Below, piece by piece: positions 10,851 through 22,070 of a stretch of DNA of 64,000 nucleotides. Positions within the stretch are counted from its first letter, which is position 1. Each line of letters begins with the position of its first letter. The notes under the pieces were generated by a model. It ran no database searches and was not told the origin of the DNA. It was given only the letters and a program-made list of their open reading frames with translations. The position numbers were made by a program, and so were the translations under genes. The stretch lies in the NCBI RefSeq assembly GCF_000237925.1, contig NC_031496.1, positions 21,521,038 to 21,585,037 of the forward strand, in the 5' to 3' direction. This DNA is from Schistosoma mansoni. Lineage: Eukaryota > Platyhelminthes > Trematoda > Strigeidida > Schistosomatidae.

Positions 10851-11826
10851 ATGTATCTACGATCTTTTAGTATGTCTAACGTTAATTACATACTATTATT
10901 TTAGTATTTAGTGACAGAAATGCGTAGGCGTGAATTGTTTGTTTTGGACAACACACATACTGAACTTCTCTTAATTACACCAATCAATCCGTTTATTGAT
11001 CAGGCAAATTTAAAATCGGTTTTTGGTTACAAATTAGTAAATACTAAATAATATTTAGAATTCTATGATTCAATAAAGAGAAGTAACCTGAATAGATCAA
11101 TATATGAATGAAGAGCCTTATGACTTTCACGTTTTCTACTTGTAATTAACTGTGGTTATTTCAATTAAAGAATTGATCAAGCCAGCACCTATCCACCGGC
11201 ATATATATCGTCACGAATAGACAACAGCTGAAGAATCGTGGGAAATTAGAGAGGACTCTTAATTTGCCATTCCTCGAAACGGTTTTGTTTTATAAACTGT
11301 CGACAATCGTATTTGTGCACAGATATGTTGTTCATTTCATTGAAATCACTTTTAAATTATAGATATCATAAAATTTAATCGTTATGACTTAAGTAAGGAG
11401 TTTCAGAAAGCAATAATTGTTTGTTTACTGTCTCCAGACTCTGAGTGAGTTTATAAATTGTTTATAGACTTGAAGTGTCGGTGTATAGGTGCTGGCTTGA
11501 TCAACTTTTTAATTGAAATAACCACAATTAATTACAGGTAGAAAACCTGAAAGTTATAATGCTCTTCATTCATATATTGATCTATTCAGGTTACTTCTCT
11601 TTATTGAATCATAGAATTCTAAATATTATTTAGTATTTACTAATTTGTAACCAAAAACCGATTTTAAATTTGCCTGATCAATAAACGGATTGATTGGTGT
11701 AATTAAGAGAAGTTCAGTATGTGTGTTGTCCAAAACAAACAATTCACGCCTACGCATTTCTGTCACTAAATACTAAAATAATAGTATGTAATTAACGTTA
11801 GACATACTAAAAGATCGTAGATACAT
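10851..11826. repeat. Foldback repeat with about 350-base inverted arms
   Basis: The arms at 10851-11200 and 11478-11826 are reverse complements. The outer 270 bases look identical, with a handful of mismatches toward the centre. The spacer is about 280 bases. No transposase is seen. The right edge lies about 40 bases before a Penelope-like coding piece. It may be a foldback/MITE-type DNA element or an inverted pair of Penelope terminal repeats. Confidence 0.8.
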
Positions 11827-11864
11827 ATATAGATACATATATATACACCAAATAAAAACTTCCT

Positions 11865-12610
11865 ATAAGACAACTAAAACTTTAAGAGACGCCTTAGTTG
11901 GAAATAAAAATAAAATTCCGCCCACTTAACTCAAAAATTGTGTCTACAGATTAGGTTGTGTCGGTTGTAATGTGTTCTATATTGGAGAGTCTTCCCGTAA
12001 GATCTCGGCTCGTGCCAAGGAACACTTAAGTTATACAAAAAGACCTAATAATTCTGTAGAATTGGAAAATTTACAAATTAAATCAGCAATGGCAGGACAT
12101 GCTATTTTCAATAATCATCGAATCGATATTAAAAATATCAAAATAATTCAGAAAGGCTTTTCCAACTACAAAGAGAGACGAATAGCTGAAGCGTTTCACA
12201 AAATACTAAATGCCTCTGTCCTTAATAGGAAAGAAGGCCTGAACTTCATCCGACCTGGACTATTTGTCCAGAGAACCACACTTGACCTTATTTTTATTAT
12301 TTTTACACACAAACGCACATACGGAGACACAATCTCAACCAACTACTTCATATTACAAATGCATACCTTTTCCATACCCACATTCTGACACAAATTAATA
12401 CAGTAACAGGCCATACAAATTCACCTTGATCAAAAATTATTTGACATTGACATATGCAGACCTATTATGATTTTGATTGTACCAGAAACATTCTGCATAG
12501 GTTCCTTTGTATTATTTAACCTTGTGTTAATTTAATTCGGTTATTTATTTACTCCGAAGAAGTGCCTTACATTAAGTCACGAAACGTCAGAAATAACACT
12601 TTTCTACATA
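11865..12610 (+). mobile_element. Penelope-like element, 3' part with GIY-YIG nuclease
   Basis: An upstream stretch in the same frame begins KTLRDALVGNKNKIPP. The open frame has NCVYRLGCVGCNVFYIGES, then RKISARAKEHL: the paired cysteines and YIG start of the GIY-YIG nuclease typical of Penelope-like elements. It continues with SAMAGHAIFNNHRID and ERRIAEAFHKILNASVLNRKEGLNF, which fit the catalytic and C-terminal parts. The reverse transcriptase is missing. A 3' untranslated region near 12550-12600 contains GAAGAAGTGCC...CACGAAACGTC, resembling a decayed hammerhead of the kind reported in this class. It is an old, incomplete copy. Confidence 0.8.
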
Positions 12611-12620
12611 TTAGAATATA

Positions 12621-13040
12621 ACGAAAGTATACTTATTATTAATCCTCTGTACAATGCTCAATTTATTTGAAACTATCAAGTCCAACCTTGGTATTGATTT
12701 CATACAAGTAAGCATAATGTAACCAACAGATAGAAATAACTGACTAAGTCATATAATCACTCCTTCGTAAAGTGTGGTCTTATGTTAGAAACAATCAATT
12801 TTACATGTCAGTCTCACTTAAACTGATTATGTCATTACCGTCTATATCAATATTTTTTAGGCTCAGTGTATCGGACGAATGAATCCTGAAGTAAAACATC
12901 TCTCATTTCTTTAATGAAAAAAACCGTGAGAAAAATAAACCAACAACTATGGAGTTTATGCTTTAAATTTTAAGTATTCAGAATTTTGAAAGATTATATA
13001 GTCTTTATAAAATCCCATGAATAAATTATTTTTTATCAGA
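12621..13040. other. No recognisable gene
   Basis: AT-rich; nothing supported. Confidence 0.4.
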
Positions 13041-13125
13041 ATGGGGTTTGTGGATATGGTAGTAATTTCGATAATTGAATCCATAAGTCGATCTAAGCTA
13101 GATTACCATTATGAACCTTCATGAC
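13041..13125 (-). mobile_element. SINE tail relic
   Basis: Only the 3' tail of the hammerhead SINE family is left (antisense motif AAGTCGATCTAAGCTAGAT), with the GGGGTTTGTGGA stretch that also flanks the copy at 14967. Confidence 0.5.
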
Positions 13126-13324
13126 TAAATTACCCAATATAGTCTACATATACATTGATAAAGCACGCAATTCACAAATGTACCTTTGAAAAAGACTGTT
13201 AACATATTATGTGACAAACTATTCCTTATTTAGTTTCTATTTTTTACTTTAGTTTATACAATGTTAAATTTAGGTTAGTATAATTTCTACCCAATTCATT
13301 TCCACTAGTATGATTGTAAGATCC

Positions 13325-13990
13325 TAACTAAGTTTGGCTGAAGAATAACTGTCTAGTTACGTAGAGACGCGTGGACTCCAATCGAAATCAGAACAAGGTG
13401 ATTGAGGTAACAACGGTTCTAAATTTTACCATAAATACAAATGTAAAAATTTACCTAAACAAATATTACCACTCAGTTATTCAACCAATAATTGTTCCCT
13501 CAATAATCGATCTAAATTACAATAAATAGACAAATTGATAATAAACATAAGAAAATTACCGAACGCACCAAAAAATAAGTATTATTCTATCCTTTCTGGA
13601 TAGATCAAGTGCAAATCCGTTCAAAAGATAATAGTTTGTTGCTTTATAACACAAAGTGTTTCCAATTCTGGGAAAGTGCTTCAATTCACAACCAAAATTC
13701 ACGATCCCAATCAAATCAAGCCACACAATCAAAGAGGGAACAATCAATATGGCTGCCGCCAAGATTAAATATCAACTAAAACAACATAGATACAGTTCAG
13801 AAAGAAACAGAAACTCAGTGAAAGCGAAAGAGAAAAATGAGAAAACTATTATAAAATGAAACATTAGAATCTCAAATGGCATCAAAAAGACTAACAAAAA
13901 CGTACAACTAAAGAAACCATTCAGAACAAGTTGCAAATATATGCATAGAGAGATTTTCACACACGAAACCTTCAAAATGGATCTTACAGT
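13325..13990 (+). repeat. Interspersed repeat X, copy 1
   Basis: About 665 bases are repeated in inverted orientation at 35905-36570. Identity in the core is very high: a 68-codon chance frame at 13556-13762 (-) is identical to 36122-36328 (+). The ends are more diverged. No coding domain or target duplication was recognised. Confidence 0.8.
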
Positions 13991-14966
13991 GATCTCTTTA
14001 TTTCAGCTACTATTACTTATAAGTACTTTCACTTAATCAGTGTTCTGTTTTCTATAGGATATCGATTGAACAATATAAATACTTTTTTTTACTAAAATCT
14101 TAATTCTAAGAGGATACTCAATTACAAAGCAATTTTGTTTTGTTCATCGGAAAACTACATCGTTTAGGCTTTTGTTCGCTACAATTGTTCAATATTATTG
14201 TGCATAAGGACAAAAAGATTATCTCTTTCTTTTAAATTTCAGTTTTCTTTTGAGAAGGAATATAAGTATCTCTCAATTGATGTACTAATTTATGTTTGAC
14301 TATGATCTCTATTTTATAACAGGCTTCTGCAAGATGTATAATGGTCTGTTTGTCCTAAATGTCTTTAGAAAAATATAATAATGTTAACCAAGCTGTAAAA
14401 GTAACCTTTACATTCATTCTGGTACTTACTATCATCTGTTATATCCGTTCATATTTAAATGAAATATAAGTTTAATGATATGAAGTAGTAAGATAAATAA
14501 TTCAAATTATTATTAATTGTTGAGATCTATGTACATCCAACTGGTAGGTATGGAATACAAAGAAATGGGGATTATGAACTCTACTGTTAATCTATATATG
14601 AGATATAGTTTATAGATTTAGTGTTATATATATATTGTGCATTTGCTTTTCCCTAACATTTACTGAAATCACAAAGTTTTTCTGTTTGTTCGATTGTTTT
14701 TTATGAAACAGCTTTACTGACTTTTATTGATTTCATTACAGATAAATGAAAAAAAAATGCACTTTTTTGGCAAAGTTCCAAATATATGTAATCAGGTCAA
14801 CCTAAATCAATCAATTCAGAAATCAGTACACAAATAAAATTATTCGTACCGACTTTATCGACATTGAAATAATTGTGAATGAATTAAAACATTTATATTT
14901 TTTAAATGTATTTATATTTTGTGTTGTGAATTTAACCTTATATGAGAAGATACTATTCTGTATTAT
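13991..14966. other. No recognisable gene
   Basis: AT-rich with poly-T/A tracts; no domain or RNA gene seen. Confidence 0.4.
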
Positions 14967-15155
14967 CAGAATGGGGATTTGTGGAGATTGTAGTAAGTTT
15001 AACAATTGAATTCATGAGTCAATCTAAGCTAGATCAACGTTAAAAACCTGGAAGCACTGGACCGATGTTTCGTTTTCAGCAGTGAGCACTCACGATCCCA
15101 CAAGCGGAACATGAACCCCGGAACATTCGGTATTGCGCGCGAACGCCTAACCTTT
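14967..15155 (-). mobile_element. Decayed hammerhead SINE
   Basis: Same family as 4372-4567. The tail and stem I/III region are clear, but the part of the hammerhead that forms stem II is deleted, so the ribozyme cannot fold. Confidence 0.65.
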
Positions 15156-15169
15156 ATATATTATTGTAT

Positions 15170-17869
15170 TACTATAGCTAATAAAGGTCTAGGTAAATTA
15201 TTACAAAGTGCTCTTTTTGTACCAATTATATTCGTTCTTAACTTAGTTATTCCTGAAATTTAGATTGCCAACCTAAAAAATATATATTGTAAATTAGGTC
15301 AAGAAGGAAAATAAGACAGTCTTCAGTATATTTATCGTCCACTGAAGATCCACACATACCAGTAGTGACTGATTATTTGCAGTCCCACATATTAACAATG
15401 TAAAATTATAACCCTTATCAATGACAGTTTGTTGAAGAAATACCAAGTATTGTAATTTTATTTTAATAACTCGATTTCCAACATGGAATCCAAGCTGTAT
15501 TAATCAGTGAATGATAAATAAACAAATTAGCTGTTTATAATCACTTTTTACCAAATATGTTAGGTGATTTGATCAAATCGAATAACTCGTGTTTCACATT
15601 CTCCCCATTTCATGGTTATTGTCATAGTAAACATATAAGGAATAAATGGTTCGCAGGTAAGAAACAATTTATTCATACCAGTCAGTCACTTGATAAAAAC
15701 ACATTAATTTAAATATTTTTCTTCAGGGTTTCTCACTGTCTACAAACAACCTGAATCAGTAGTAGGTAATCACATGAATTGTGTTTCTTAATACCTCTGT
15801 CAATTAAATTTTGTCCAAATATTAACTGTACCGTGGAATAAAGAGATGAAAAATAATTTTGTTATTTAAACCTCAGCTTAAGACAAGGAGGTTATGATAG
15901 TGTTTTCATATAATGACTGTTACTTTGTACATTATTCCGCGACTAATTAAAATAATAAAGAACAGTACTTTCAAGTGTGCTCACTACTTTCTTTATGACC
16001 TCGGTTCAAGTTCATTTATGACCACTAGAATACGTATTAGACAATCCTGGAATTCACTAATTGGTATACCAAATTCAAATATACTACCTCTACTTATCAA
16101 AAAAATGATATTTAAATGGAAGGAAATTTTATCCTTCCAATTATAAAAATAGGTTAGTTAAGACACTGTTTAATGACGAATTTTTTTGACTACACTATTA
16201 ATTTTAACTGATTGGTTAGAACTGGTATACACTTTAAACTAGAATCATAATTAACGTATCATACGGAAATTCTGGTAAAGTGTGATTAGGCGGGTAATAT
16301 GGAAAGCAAATAGCTGGAGTTTAGTCGGGATTACAGAGACCTTTCCAAAGAAACTTCCAAGAAAATTTTGGAATAAACCCGTTTACTAGAAAGCTGAATA
16401 ACACGACAGCAACACTACAATAAGGCTAGATCCTAACTTCTAGTCCTACATCTTGTAAAACCTAACGCTTAACCCTAACATACTGACGTTAACTAATCAT
16501 TCCACTAGATAACCATCAACAAATTCTTTGGAAATACAAGATATAGTGAAGACAATGAGTGTCGGTGACAAGCTACCTGTTATAAACTTAAGGATGCCGT
16601 CGCCAATTGTTATAAACGTAGAGGATACTAGTTATAACTGGAGGGGTTTCTTGTTATAACAGTCCTTTTACTTTTTACACGTATGTGGGACGTTAATTTG
16701 CCTTAGACGAATATCTACACTAGATTCCCACCCAGTGTCTATTCTACAGGACTTCAACAGAACTCAGATCAAGAACACGAGATTAGCCTGACTACAACGT
16801 CAATATATTTCCACACCAAAATCCGACACAAAGAACAGTCAATCAATAAGTGTCCATCAACAGGGAACAGTCAATACATAATAAGGATAGGGGAATATAT
16901 ATATATAACACATAACACCTGTCATCCTATCTAATGTCTGACTCATCAAGCAACCAATCACTGTCATTCTCGCCCACACATCATTACCCAAAAGTGTTTT
17001 AAATTCGTTCATCGGTTAGCTGAAGACCGTTAGTTTGGTATAGTTTTATCGATAACACTTAAACTTTTACAAAAGTCTCCATAAGAGACTGAATATAAGT
17101 TAGCCATTTTTAATGACAATGTCAGTTTTCCTCTTGTTCCGAATAAAATCTAACAGTCATATAATATTTACACTTTCGTACCATTATTTTAATCCCAAAC
17201 ATAAAATTACAGTAAGTTGGACCTAAAATCTAAAAATAATGTGTAACTGTTTGGTTGTGTTTCATAAAATAGTTTATTAAGTTTGGTCATTTTGATTAAA
17301 AGAATTATGATAGAGATAAAATTTCATCAATATAAAGTCTCATTATCATTTAGTTCAAAATAATTGTCTGTATTCATGCATCACCATACTTATCTTATTA
17401 GAAGTCGGTAAACCCAAAACTAGGAAGCATGAAACATCAGTCTAATTATCGTTTGGAAACTCTGAAAAGGAACATACTATGGTCACAAAAATATCACTCC
17501 ATATGTTCAGGATTCTGGAAGTAATAATAATTGGCTTTTCTTGACAAGTGGAGTCATAATTCATACAACCAACTTGGTTTCATGTGATCTAGCTTGATCC
17601 AGTGGTAGTTAATTCTAAACTAAATGAAGTCAAAAGTTATTCCAGTGGGTTAAACGATCGTATTTATCCGCTAAGCATACTGGCGTGATGGAAGTTTTCT
17701 TCGATGTGATCTTTGTTATCTTTATTTTAACACGGTATTTGTATTCATTATTGCAGTTGTAGACTGGAATTCCATTGTAGCAGTAAGCGAACATGATATG
17801 TAATGTTAATTTATTGTGAAGGGAAATAGGTAACTGAAATCCTTATTCCATTGTCAACAAATACTCTAA
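15170..17869. other. No recognisable gene
   Basis: I found no domain. A cluster of four GTTATAA motifs lies at about 16578-16660, without clear meaning. Confidence 0.4.
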
Positions 17870-18400
17870 TAAACTAAACGAAGAGAGACTTCGTAGATTA
17901 GGTCTTTCTTCTATTTACAGACCAGGTGGTAACCAAATACGGAAGCTGAATTTACAAGGTACACTAAGTTCCAACTTTGTAAGTTGTCAAATACTTGAAG
18001 GCTCCTCAGTCAAAGAGGTTAAGTTGAGGTGGACATCTTTTAACGTCACTAACCAGTGTCTTGTTCAATGGACGCCTGACTGGTGCTACTACAGTTCCAT
18101 CACCAAACAGATTTAAGAGAAATCTAGATTATTACTCATGAGTTGACGAACTGTCTCCAGCTGGAACACAAAACAAGTCGATGAAACAAGTTGTCATCGT
18201 TTGTATTCATATTCCTAAGTTTGTACATGACGAACTGTCTTATTTCTTCATGCTCTCCTTTATTTTATTGCTCCACAGACATCCAGCCCATATAACTACC
18301 CTGTCTCTTGAAAATACAATGAGCTTCCATCAAATTTTACATCAAGTCACCAGCAAGGGCAAAAGTGTACCTCAACGCGTGTGAATACTTGTCCAATGCC
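17870..18400 (+). mobile_element. CR1-like LINE C-terminal relic
   Basis: The translation gives ERLRRLGLSSIYR, then a stretch with RWTSFNVTNQCLVQ and SITKQI, matching the C-terminal region of CR1/Jockey-type ORFs (ERLRRLGLFSLYRRLRGDL pattern). The frame is broken by stops and the 5' part is missing. Confidence 0.5.
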
Positions 18401-18624
18401 CATCAGTCTTCTGTTTTTAAGACAGGAGACAAACTCGTCTTTTTCTCCTTGTATTTCGGCCAACTAAGTTTTTTCAGGCTATAGGAGCCACAAGTCAAAC
18501 CATAGATCCTAAAAAATGACCGAAGAGTTACAGTCGTTGGTCTAAACATCACTGGCCTGACGAAACCACGGCATAGTGCGCAATGCAGCAAGATACTGAC
18601 AGGAATATACCCTATTAAAGCATT

Positions 18625-18895
18625 AGAATTTGGTGCATCCACTCTTTGTGTTCTACCAAATTCTAATTCTCTAAATTCTTCATGGCCCTATCCTTTTTCT
18701 CATTTCAAATTTATCTCACTGTATTATACTCCTTCAATAACATTTTCAAACCCTAATCTTTCACATAATGCTTATACTCTTACTAATTCTACCACTGTGG
18801 GATTTGAATCGACAACTTCATCTCTGTGCTAATGTGGTATGGCAACTCCAACTGATGTACGTACGTACGAAGTTCTACGTTGGGACTGACTGACT
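18625..18895 (+). mobile_element. RTE-like LINE 3' untranslated end
   Basis: This contains the family's 3' non-coding signature: GGGATTTGAATCGACAACT, GTGGTATGGCAACTC, the GTACGTACGTACGAAG stretch, and a short TGACTGACT tail. It ends about 230 bases before the kinase start codon, so the kinase promoter is squeezed between it and the coding region. Confidence 0.75.
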
Positions 18896-18992
18896 ATTAA
18901 AGCATAATAAACTACTGAACAAATGAGTCATCCAGATCATGAAGCGTGAACATAGACAAATAGTATCACTTTATTCTCCTGACCTTATCCAC

Positions 18993-19055
18993 AAAGTGAT
19001 TGGCGGATAGGAAAAGAGTAAGACAGACACGCACAACCACTCAACCAATCACTTT
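18993..19055. promoter_or_regulatory. Pair of inverted CCAAT-type boxes upstream of the kinase
   Basis: AAAGTGATTGG (18993-19003) and its reverse complement CCAATCACTTT (19045-19055) lie about 124 and 72 bases before the start codon at 19127. Paired CCAAT boxes are plausible core promoter elements. There is no clear TATA box. The regulatory role is inferred from position only. Confidence 0.35.
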
Positions 19056-19126
19056 ATCCATTACTGTCTGGTTAAAATCTAACTACATGGCTAAGGCTGA
19101 TCATCATAAAGTGAAGGTATTGCGTA

Positions 19127-20434
19127 ATGATGGGTACTTCTGGACCTTGCCCTTCTGATTTCGTCGTCGAACGATTTATTGGTCGTGGATGCTACTCTTT
19201 TGTGTATGAAATTCGAAAAACAACTGGCTTTGATAGCGGTTCTAAATATGCTTTAAAACGTTTTCTTCTGGAGAGTGACTCCGCAGTTAAATGCGTTTTG
19301 AGAGAAAGACGGATTTTAGAACGTCTTGCTTTGTGTGATTTCCAAAGCCCATTTCTTCCTATGCTTTGTTACAGTATGTGGGAAAACTATTCATCTGCTT
19401 TTGTTCTCCGAGAAGGCTCGGGCTGTGATCTTTATGATCTCCTATGTCACGTTGGTTGTCTGTCAGAAAACAATACACGTTTTTATATCGCAGAGGTTAT
19501 TTGCGGCCTGGAGCATTTGCATTCAATGAGTATTGTACATTTGGATGTCAAACCTGAAAATATCCTTTTTTATCCTGATGGCCATGTATTCGTTTCGGAT
19601 TTAGATCGTTCCTATGATATTTCTCAAAATATCAAGCCCACACTAGATGACTTTACCGGAACTCCTCTATTCATGGCTCCGGAGGTCGCTCGAGGTGAAG
19701 CCATAGACACCAGGTCGGATATATGGAGTCTGGGTGTCCTTGTGGCGGAGATGGTTACTGGTCCTATCCGACGTGAAGCTGAAAATACCGCTGAAGAATT
19801 TAAACGAGCTCGTATGGGTACATATTCCATACGGGGTTTAAAGCGTCTTTCAAAGCCTCTTCAGTCGTTTTTTAGCGCCTGTTTGCAACGTCAGCATACA
19901 CAACGTCCTTACCTTAAAGGTGTAAAGGAGCTTCGGTTCTTAAAATACGTTGACTGGTGTAAGGCTGGGTCCAGACTTCTTCGTCCTCCATATTCGACTT
20001 CAGAGCTCCGTCACCGATTGTCAAAAGAAGATAAGACCTCGGTATCCTCCACTGATGTAAATCTCCTTTCTGGAGCATTTAAACCTTGGAGACCAGCGAA
20101 TTTCAATTCAAAAATGTTACAGAGCGCAAACACTGATGATTCTGAACCTGGGAATATTCCGTCCTCCTTGAAAAAAGCAGGATACACTGAAGATAAACTG
20201 GACTTACTGTTTAGCTCGTTCAACTTTATACATCCGAGTTTACAGGCGTCTGTTGCCGATACTGACATTTCAGATTCTTTATCAAAACTAACAATGAAGC
20301 TAGATACACCGACAGATTGTTCAGTCGATAACATCCCAAATACTAAACATTCTAAAGGTCTTACTAATGGTAATTCTATGGGGCCCAAGCTTTTCCGAAG
20401 ACCTAGGTCCAGAGGTACATCTATTGGGGATTGA
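19127..20434 (+). CDS. AGC-type Ser/Thr protein kinase, RSKR/SGK494-like, single exon
   Basis: The gene encodes 435 residues without introns. A stop codon lies five codons upstream of the first ATG, so the start is secure. Kinase features in order: glycine loop IGRGCYSFVYE (third glycine is Ser), ATP-lysine in YALKRF, alpha-C Glu in RERRILERL, catalytic loop VHLDVKPENIL (HLD for HRD, Asp kept), DLD in place of DFG, GTPLFMAPEV, and SDIWSLGVLVAEM. An AGC-like tail follows: DWCKAGSRLLRPPY (residues about 276-289) and FSSFNFIHPSL (about 365), resembling the hydrophobic motif FxxF-S/T-Y with Asn at the phosphosite. The catalytic residues needed for activity are present, so it may be active despite the unusual DLD. 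It probably phosphorylates cytoplasmic substrates; the target is unknown. The lack of introns suggests a retrocopy origin. No AATAAA is seen close downstream. Confidence 0.85.
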   Translation: MMGTSGPCPSDFVVERFIGRGCYSFVYEIRKTTGFDSGSKYALKRFLLESDSAVKCVLRERRILERLALCDFQSPFLPMLCYSMWENYSSAFVLREGSGCDLYDLLCHVGCLSENNTRFYIAEVICGLEHLHSMSIVHLDVKPENILFYPDGHVFVSDLDRSYDISQNIKPTLDDFTGTPLFMAPEVARGEAIDTRSDIWSLGVLVAEMVTGPIRREAENTAEEFKRARMGTYSIRGLKRLSKPLQSFFSACLQRQHTQRPYLKGVKELRFLKYVDWCKAGSRLLRPPYSTSELRHRLSKEDKTSVSSTDVNLLSGAFKPWRPANFNSKMLQSANTDDSEPGNIPSSLKKAGYTEDKLDLLFSSFNFIHPSLQASVADTDISDSLSKLTMKLDTPTDCSVDNIPNTKHSKGLTNGNSMGPKLFRRPRSRGTSIGD

Positions 20435-20962
20435 CTATTTTACGACTTGAAACTGTACTTCATATATATGCTCGTTCATGCAGTTACTTCAAATAACAAT
20501 CTAACAACTGGGTTTTCAAGCCAAAAGCAAGTAACTATCTTATGTGGTTTTAATTTAGTGTTTTACTTTCCAAGGATGTGTTTGTCATGTAAATATATAA
20601 TGTTTAGTGTTCTTCGGATCACAGTGTCTTCTCGTTCCTGTTGTAGACCATTTGCATTGTTCGAACTAGTATTGTACTTAAATGACAACATAACTTTTTA
20701 AGATGTCTCCGTTCAATTATACAGTGGATTATCTATGTAAGTATGCAGTTTTGGACTTAATTTCTACACGGAAACACTAGGTAGTAGTTGTCGATTTGAA
20801 ATACGTGAATAGTCGGTACTGGCAATGTTCCCTATTGTTTGGCAGTTTAAACATAAAAGTGGTTAGAAGTCTTTGGAGTTCCTCGTAAGAATGTACATAT
20901 TCAATTTTCCACTTACAGGACATGTATGCATTTAGATTTTGCAAATTATAGTTACACTTGAT
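20435..20962. other. Kinase 3' flank
   Basis: AT-rich 3' region without a canonical AATAAA signal that I can see. No other gene. Confidence 0.4.
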
Positions 20963-22070
20963 AATAGACCTATTGCTGGAAATAACACTTTCGTCGACTG
21001 AATTTTCAGGATTTGATCTAACAGGAGGTCCACTTATCGACTCAGGATACGCAGATGACGTAGTCCTGTTTGGTGAAGAAGCTGACTAAATGCAGTCTTT
21101 TGGCAGCACTGAGTAACAATGCAAGGATGTTTGGGATGCGTTTCTCCCCCACCAAATGTAAGTTGTTGCTCCAGGACTGGCCTATGTCAACACCTGAACT
21201 AAGGATAGGGAGCGAAGTAGTCGAACGTGTCGACAACTTCACTTATCTTGGAAGTCTGATCAGCCCTAATGGGTTGGTGTCTGACGAAATCTGTGCACGG
21301 ATTCAAAAAGCTCGTTTGTCTTTTGCCAACTTACGTCACCTATGGCAAAGGCGAGATATCCGTCTATCAATTAAGGGACGAGTATACTGCTCAGCAGTTC
21401 GTTCTGTTCTACTTTACAGCTGTGAAACATGATATTTAAGAATAGGAGATACTCGTATGTCACTAGTATTTGACCACAGATGCCTTGTAAATATTGCTTG
21501 CGACTGGTGGAATCACGGGGCAAGTAAAAGTGAGGTATTGGGGAATGATATTAAATTAGTTGATGAAGTTGTGAATCTTGATCGACTGAAATGGTTGGTC
21601 CACGTGTTACGTATGCCTGAACACCGATTACCAGGACGCGCAATACTGACTAGTATTGGGGACGGTTGAGAGTTAGGGGCGTCCAAACGGAAACGTATCA
21701 GTGTTTGAAGTCACTACCTTCTAGCCTGAATCATGTTGGTAGATGCGGACCACTTGGTTGAGGTTCATGCGACTATCGTAACCAATGGTTTGAGACTCTG
21801 TGTGACATGACTCAGAATCGATCACAATGGCGTGTGTGTATACACTCTCTGTCTTCCCTTGAACTGTGAGATTAAAATTGCTTCATATCTGTCTTTCTTT
21901 CTGTACTATATCCTTATATACAACCTTTCTTTTATATATTATCACCATTGAATCAACTATTCCAATGAATTCGGTGTTGATCTTGTTGTGCTAATGAGGT
22001 ATGGCAACTTGGACTGATGCATATATGTGCCTGGTCCTACGTTGTAGCTGACTAACTGATTTAAAATATA
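20963..22070 (+). mobile_element. RTE-like LINE, copy B, 5'-truncated
   Basis: From about 20996 to 21678 it is nearly identical to copy A (8548-9230), including the TAA before the MQS stretch and the TGA after CET. It begins just upstream of the YADD motif and runs through the 3' non-coding part to a GCTGACTAACTGA end near 22065. The 3' flank of the coding part (after 21680) is more diverged from copy A than the coding part is. Confidence 0.85.

Noticed and set aside
13556-13762. 68-codon frame conserved between 13.6 kb and 36.2 kb
   Set aside because: The identity is at the DNA level over the whole repeat X, and other frames are equally conserved; there is no sign of protein-level selection.
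16578-16660. Cluster of GTTATAA motifs
   Set aside because: The motif resembles the LTR ends at 7937-8417, but the spacing is irregular and no LTR sequence lies between.
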